NCBI GenBank assembly: GCA_900757145.1 | Contig: CAAEMT010000047.1 | Span: 1-17,232, forward strand | DNA: 17,232 nucleotides | From: Lachnospiraceae bacterium | GTDB taxonomy: Bacteria; Bacillota; Clostridia; Lachnospirales; Lachnospiraceae | Direction: 5' to 3' | Shown: positions 14,159 through 17,232 of the stretch, piece by piece | Position numbering within the stretch: the stretch's first letter is position 1 | How the letters are laid out: each line of letters starts with the position of its first letter | Notes under the pieces: generated by a model | Told to the model about the DNA's origin: nothing | Database searches by the model: none | What the model saw: only the letters and a program-made list of their open reading frames with translations | Translations under genes and position numbers: made by a program

Positions 14159-16552
14159 ATGAGTCATCAGATTCGTACCGTCTATGTGGTGCATCATTCC
14201 CACACAGACATCGGATACACTGATCTTCAGGAGAGGATCATCGATGTACAGACAGACTATATCCGCACGGTGCTCGCAATGATGGAGAAAACAGAGTATG
14301 CGGATTTTCGCTGGAACTGTGAGACGCTGTTTTGTGTGGAAGAGTTCTTTAAGACGGCGTCAGAAAATGAGAAGGAAGCATTTTTGCGGCTTGTCAGAGA
14401 AGGAAAGCTTGGAATCTCTGCAAATTATCTGAATTTCACAGATCTTTTGGAGGTTCCTGTCTACCGTGAACGACTTTTACAGTGGAAAAAATATTTTCAG
14501 GAGAATGAAGTGCCGTTTCGCACGGCGATGTTTGCGGACATCAATGGAATTTCTATGGGTTACCGTGACGCGATGATCGATCAGGGAATTGAATTCCTGT
14601 ATACGAATATCCACTGTCACCACGGTATGTATCCGCTCTATAAGAATCAGACAGCGTACTGGTGGGAAAATGCGGCAGGCAAAAGGATCCTTGTCTGGAA
14701 CGGCGAACACTACAACCTCGGAAACGCGCTTGGGATCAAGTCGAATCCGGCCGTTGCCTATATGCAGCAGAAATATTTCGGACAGGAAAGGGTGCCGGAG
14801 GATATATTGGAAGGGCTGCATGAAAATCTGATGAAGTATCTCGATTCCTGTGAGTCGCAGGGGTATGAATACGATTTTATAGCCGCGTCCGTATCGGGTG
14901 TATTCAGTGATAATGCGCCGCCATGCGCGGAGATCCTCGAAAATATCAAAGCCTACAATGAAAAGTATGGGGATGATGTGCAGCTTCGCATGGTATCGCT
15001 GCAGGAACTGTATGAGGAGATACGCGAACGTCTGGCAGATGCGCCTGTATACCGCGGTGATCTGACAGACTGGTGGGCGAACGGAATTGGCAGCACGCCG
15101 TATGCCGTGAAGCATTACCGTGAAGCGCAGCACCGCTACCGTCTCTGCGGCAGACTGGAGGAGCGCATGGAAGAGAAGTATCCGGCGTATGTAAAGGCGG
15201 CGCAGGATAATATGCTTCTGTACGCGGAGCATACATGGGGCCATTCTGCGACGATCGTGAATCCGTATACGACGATGGTTCTCAATCTCGATATGCGAAA
15301 GAACGGATACGCTTCGGGAGCGCATGAGGCATCATCGCGTATGCTCAATGCGGTCATAAAGGAAAAAGGAGATCTTCTGCGCTATTACAATACAGAAGGA
15401 AAAATAAAAGCCTGCGCGGTCTCAAAGGAAGGCGGCAGACAGCTTGTCGAGTTTTATATTGAGACGATGGCTATGCCGGAAGCACAGGTGACGGATGCGG
15501 CGGGAGAAGTGATCCCGTGTCAGGTATCGGCACATCCGCGAGGAAGGATGATCAGCTTTACGGATGAGTTTGAACCGGGGCAGGAGAAGACGTATGCATA
15601 CAGAGCAATGCCGGCAGTACCGGATGTGATGAACACGCGGCAGTGCTACGTCGGTTCGGAAAATGTCAAGGATATCGTAAATGAATACGATACGAAGACA
15701 TATCTTCTGCCGTATGAGTTTGAAAATAGATTCTTCCGTCTGACATACCGTCCGGGCGAAGGAATCGGCTCATTTGCAGATAAGAGGAGCGGACGCGAGC
15801 TGCTGGGACGAGGAGAAGTACCGTTCTTTACGCCTGTATACGAGGTGACGAAGGTGCGCTATGACAATGCGGATCCGTATCCTGAGGAGCTGGAGCGGCG
15901 TCTGATGGGACGAAATATGCGCGGACAGCACGCAAAGCTGTACAGTGGAACGCTCGAAGAGATCACGGTGGAGGAGCGTGGCTCTGTATTCACGCAGCTT
16001 CGTCTGAAATACAGTCTTCCGGGGACGATACACGCTGATGTGGTGCTCAGATTTTTTGAGGATATGCCGCGCGTGGACTTTAAGCTGGAGCTTGGAAAGA
16101 CGATCTCTACAGATATTGAAAGCATCTTCCTGCCTCTTTCTCTTGATTTTGGGGAGGACAGCCTGTATCTGCGCAAGGGAGCGGAAGCGTTCCGTCCGGG
16201 GATCGACCAGATTCCGGGAACGTGTATGGAATTTTATATGTCAGACGATGGAATTGCGTATACATCGCCAAAGGGCGGAGCAGTCATCGCAGCCAGAGAT
16301 ACGGCGCTTCTGTATATGGGACAGCTCCGTCACCATCCGATCGTACTGTGTGACGGAAAAGAGGAGAACAACCGTCGTCCGGTGTACTCATGGATCATGA
16401 ACAATATATGGGAGACAAACTTCAAGATGGATCTGTCTGGATTTAGCGAATACCGATACAGTCTGTGGCTTACGGACGAGACGGATGGAGAGGCGGCAAT
16501 GGATGCGCTTAGAGAAAAGACGTTTGATCCATATGTGCTGATCGTAGAATAA
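14159..16552 (+). CDS. Glycoside hydrolase family 38-like (alpha-mannosidase-type) enzyme
   Basis: A 797-residue cytoplasmic protein without signal peptide. The N-terminal GH38-type barrel shows HHSHTDIGY with His15 and Asp17 in the place of the zinc-binding His-x-Asp, FADINGIS with Asp127 as likely nucleophile, and AEHTWGHSAT with His358 as a further zinc ligand. Beta-rich domains follow from about residue 430. GH38 enzymes remove alpha-mannose by a retaining, zinc-assisted mechanism. The motif HTDIGYTD is closer to the divergent GH38/DUF5054-like group, so the sugar specificity is not certain. AAGGAGGAGA at about 14146-14155 precedes the ATG. No sugar transporter, regulator or other glycosidase stands beside it, and no clear promoter or terminator was found. 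Confidence 0.85.
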   Translation: MSHQIRTVYVVHHSHTDIGYTDLQERIIDVQTDYIRTVLAMMEKTEYADFRWNCETLFCVEEFFKTASENEKEAFLRLVREGKLGISANYLNFTDLLEVPVYRERLLQWKKYFQENEVPFRTAMFADINGISMGYRDAMIDQGIEFLYTNIHCHHGMYPLYKNQTAYWWENAAGKRILVWNGEHYNLGNALGIKSNPAVAYMQQKYFGQERVPEDILEGLHENLMKYLDSCESQGYEYDFIAASVSGVFSDNAPPCAEILENIKAYNEKYGDDVQLRMVSLQELYEEIRERLADAPVYRGDLTDWWANGIGSTPYAVKHYREAQHRYRLCGRLEERMEEKYPAYVKAAQDNMLLYAEHTWGHSATIVNPYTTMVLNLDMRKNGYASGAHEASSRMLNAVIKEKGDLLRYYNTEGKIKACAVSKEGGRQLVEFYIETMAMPEAQVTDAAGEVIPCQVSAHPRGRMISFTDEFEPGQEKTYAYRAMPAVPDVMNTRQCYVGSENVKDIVNEYDTKTYLLPYEFENRFFRLTYRPGEGIGSFADKRSGRELLGRGEVPFFTPVYEVTKVRYDNADPYPEELERRLMGRNMRGQHAKLYSGTLEEITVEERGSVFTQLRLKYSLPGTIHADVVLRFFEDMPRVDFKLELGKTISTDIESIFLPLSLDFGEDSLYLRKGAEAFRPGIDQIPGTCMEFYMSDDGIAYTSPKGGAVIAARDTALLYMGQLRHHPIVLCDGKEENNRRPVYSWIMNNIWETNFKMDLSGFSEYRYSLWLTDETDGEAAMDALREKTFDPYVLIVE

Positions 16553-16650
16553 AAAACGTATCTTTTATGTACGGTGCGTATGAGTATCGTGAAGAGGTAC
16601 AAAACAGAAAATATTTTTAGAAATTTTTTGGAAAAATCCTTGATAAATTC

Positions 16651-16679
16651 TTGACAAACCAAATAATATCGGGTATAAT
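16651..16679 (+). promoter_or_regulatory. Perfect consensus promoter of fhs
   Basis: TTGACA (16651-16656), a 17-nt spacer and TATAAT (16674-16679). The start would be near 16686, just before the first aptamer. A fully consensus promoter fits a gene controlled mainly after initiation, by the two riboswitches that follow. Confidence 0.93.
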
Positions 16680-16697
16680 GACAAACAGTTAAAGGTT

Positions 16698-16767
16698 TTG
16701 ATTGCTGACGGATAAGTGGAGCACCACAGGGTGATCAAGATAATAGTTATGTCGACCGTCTGGACAG
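16698..16767 (+). promoter_or_regulatory. ZTP (pfl) riboswitch aptamer
   Basis: P1 pairs TTGAT (16698-16702) with ATCAA (16734-16738). P2 is GTGG-AGCA-CCAC (16716-16727), followed by the conserved CAGGG-like strand. P3 carries the conserved TCGACCGTCTGGAC (16752-16765), the counterpart of CCGACCGCCTGGGC in the published consensus. The diagnostic pseudoknot is intact and shows compensating change: GACGG (16707-16711) pairs with CCGTC (16756-16760). This class binds ZTP/ZMP, which builds up when 10-formyl-THF is lacking, and usually turns on purine and one-carbon genes including fhs. Here it lies directly upstream of a terminator and of fhs. Confidence 0.93.
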
Positions 16768-16797
16768 CATTTGAAATTACAGGTGCTGTCCTTTTTT
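16762..16797 (+). terminator. Expression-platform terminator of the ZTP riboswitch
   Basis: GGACAGCA (16762-16769) pairs perfectly with TGCTGTCC (16784-16791), followed by six U (16792-16797). Its 5' arm includes the P3 closing bases (16763-16765) of the ZTP aptamer, so ligand-stabilised P3 should prevent the hairpin. This is an ON switch by transcription antitermination. Confidence 0.92.
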
Positions 16798-16837
16798 AGT
16801 CAAAACCGCGACTGACAATTTTATATTTATCTATGAA

Positions 16838-16932
16838 AGTAGAGAAGATACAGTACGTTAAGTGTCACACGATGGGAAGGTTTTTATGTGAACGAAGGAA
16901 ATTTTCCGCGTTACGGTATCGCTTCCGCTACT
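16838..16932 (+). promoter_or_regulatory. Tetrahydrofolate (THF) riboswitch aptamer
   Basis: The order of elements matches the THF riboswitch. P1 is AGTAG/CTACT (16838-16842 with 16928-16932) and P2 is GATAC/GTATC (16847-16851 with 16916-16920). The conserved CGTTAAGTGT (16856-16865) is followed by P3 TCACA/TGTGA (16865-16869 with 16887-16891), with GATGGGA in its loop. Then come AACGAAG (16891-16897), a GGAA/TTCC hairpin and CGCG (16898-16910), and the 3' junction GCTTCCG (16921-16927), the counterpart of GCATCCG in the known aptamer. The class binds reduced folates and controls folate transport and synthesis genes. It lies 41 nt after the ZTP switch terminator. Confidence 0.88.
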
Positions 16933-16985
16933 GCGTCGAGACGGATTCTTATATAATATAGTATATCCCTTTGCGCAGTTTTTTT
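16930..16985 (+). terminator. Candidate terminator of the THF riboswitch
   Basis: ACTGCG (16930-16935) pairs with CGCAGT (16974-16979), followed by a run of seven U (16979-16985). Inside, GGAT (16943-16946) can pair with ATCC (16965-16968) above an AT-rich top. The 5' arm shares 16930-16932 with the P1 3' strand of the THF aptamer, so the two compete. The stem is interrupted, so this is less secure than the ZTP terminator. Confidence 0.55.
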
Positions 16986-16987
16986 GT

Positions 16988-17012
16988 TGCCTGATATCGA
17001 ATCGATAAGGCA
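16988..17012 (+). other. Hairpin in the fhs leader
   Basis: TGCCT-ga-TATCG pairs with CGATA-AGGCA around a 3-nt loop, giving ten pairs with a 2-nt bulge and no U-run. It follows the candidate second terminator directly and ends about 100 nt before the start codon. It may be an mRNA-stabilising or alternative-fold element. AGACGGAT (16939-16946) and ATCCGTCT (17044-17051) are also exact complements that could close around it. Confidence 0.5.
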
Positions 17013-17112
17013 TCAAGGAGCAGCAGCCGGCTGGGAAGCAGATATCCGTCTGACAAACTTAAGGTACTTTTTTCTATGTAAAAATGAGAAAAAATGAGAG
17101 GAGATCAAAACA

Positions 17113-17232
17113 ATGGGATTCAAAACTGACATCGAAATCGCACAGGAAACGACAATGTCTCCGATTACGGAGATCGCAGCAAAGGCTGGAATCGACCCGA
17201 AGTATCTGGAGCAGTACGGAAATTATAAAGCA
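17113..17232 (+). CDS. fhs: Formate--tetrahydrofolate ligase, N-terminal part (cut by window edge)
   Basis: The first 40 residues are present and in frame to the edge: a start MGFKTDIEIAQ followed by TTMSPITEIAAKAGIDPKYLEQYG, the well-conserved opening of 10-formyl-THF synthetase (usually about 555 residues). The enzyme joins formate to THF using ATP, feeding the one-carbon pool for purine synthesis, initiator Met-tRNA formylation and, in acetogens, the Wood-Ljungdahl methyl branch. AGGAGA at 17099-17104 lies 8 nt before the ATG. Two folate-linked riboswitches upstream independently support the identification. Only the N-terminus was seen, so catalytic residues cannot be checked. Confidence 0.94.
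   Translation, partial: MGFKTDIEIAQETTMSPITEIAAKAGIDPKYLEQYGNYKA

Noticed and set aside
13717..14203. Overlapping minus-strand frames with repeated FTAPYCLSA peptide units
   Set aside because: They are by-products of the 48-bp tandem repeat read backwards. They lack ribosome binding sites and oppose two well-supported + strand genes.
14477..15325. Long minus-strand open frame (282 codons) inside the GH38-like gene
   Set aside because: It is a shadow frame: no ribosome binding site, an Arg/His/Ile-rich composition, and a fully supported + strand enzyme across the same bases.
16553..16650. Looked for a terminator after the GH38-like gene
   Set aside because: Only weak AT-rich pairings were seen, with no stable stem followed by a U-run.

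Overview
The window looks like a chromosomal segment from a low-to-mid GC Gram-positive anaerobe, most likely a member of the Clostridia close to Lachnospiraceae (inference). The grounds are strong GGAGG-type ribosome binding sites, sigma-A-like promoters with near-perfect -35/-10 boxes and 17-nt spacers, a DinR/LexA-type SOS box, a Firmicutes-type L10 leader, a BlaI/M56 pair and a monofunctional formate-tetrahydrofolate ligase. Every gene I accept is on the + strand.

Layout. (1) 2-2260: the last part of one half-ABC exporter and a complete second one, overlapping, probably a heterodimeric BmrCD-like exporter, closed by a terminator. (2) 2293-5917: an SOS cassette. A consensus promoter with two LexA/DinR-like sites drives a small unknown protein, a Y-family translesion polymerase, a YolD-like protein and an Eis-like GNAT acetyltransferase that overlaps the YolD gene by 50 nt. 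(3) 6021-7359: rplJ-rplL behind their own promoter, L10-binding leader and attenuator, followed by a very structured intergenic element and a second terminator. No rplK/rplA lies upstream and no rpoB downstream. (4) 7558-12315: a BlaI-type repressor, an M56 membrane metalloprotease with a Cys/His-rich outer tail in place of a beta-lactam sensor, a half-ABC exporter, and a secreted leucine-rich-repeat protein ending at a GC-rich terminator. (5) 12316-13961: a gene-free stretch with several inverted repeats, then a SEC-C motif protein and a DUF218/YdcF-type membrane protein. (6) 13936-14079: three tandem copies of a 48-bp unit that begins inside the last codons of the DUF218 gene. (7) 14159-16552: a GH38-like glycosidase. 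(8) 16651-17232: a perfect promoter, a ZTP (pfl) riboswitch with terminator, then a THF riboswitch with a candidate second terminator, and the first 40 codons of fhs.

The best find is region 8. Two different folate-linked aptamers sit in series before fhs: one senses ZTP, which builds up when 10-formyl-THF is short, and one senses reduced folate, the substrate of the encoded enzyme. Both have key helices that overlap the 5' arm of a downstream terminator, which suggests a two-input transcriptional gate on entry of formate into the one-carbon pool. Second in interest are the branched palindromic element after rplL with its 22-nt repeated hairpin, and the BlaI/M56/ABC set with the unusual protease tail.
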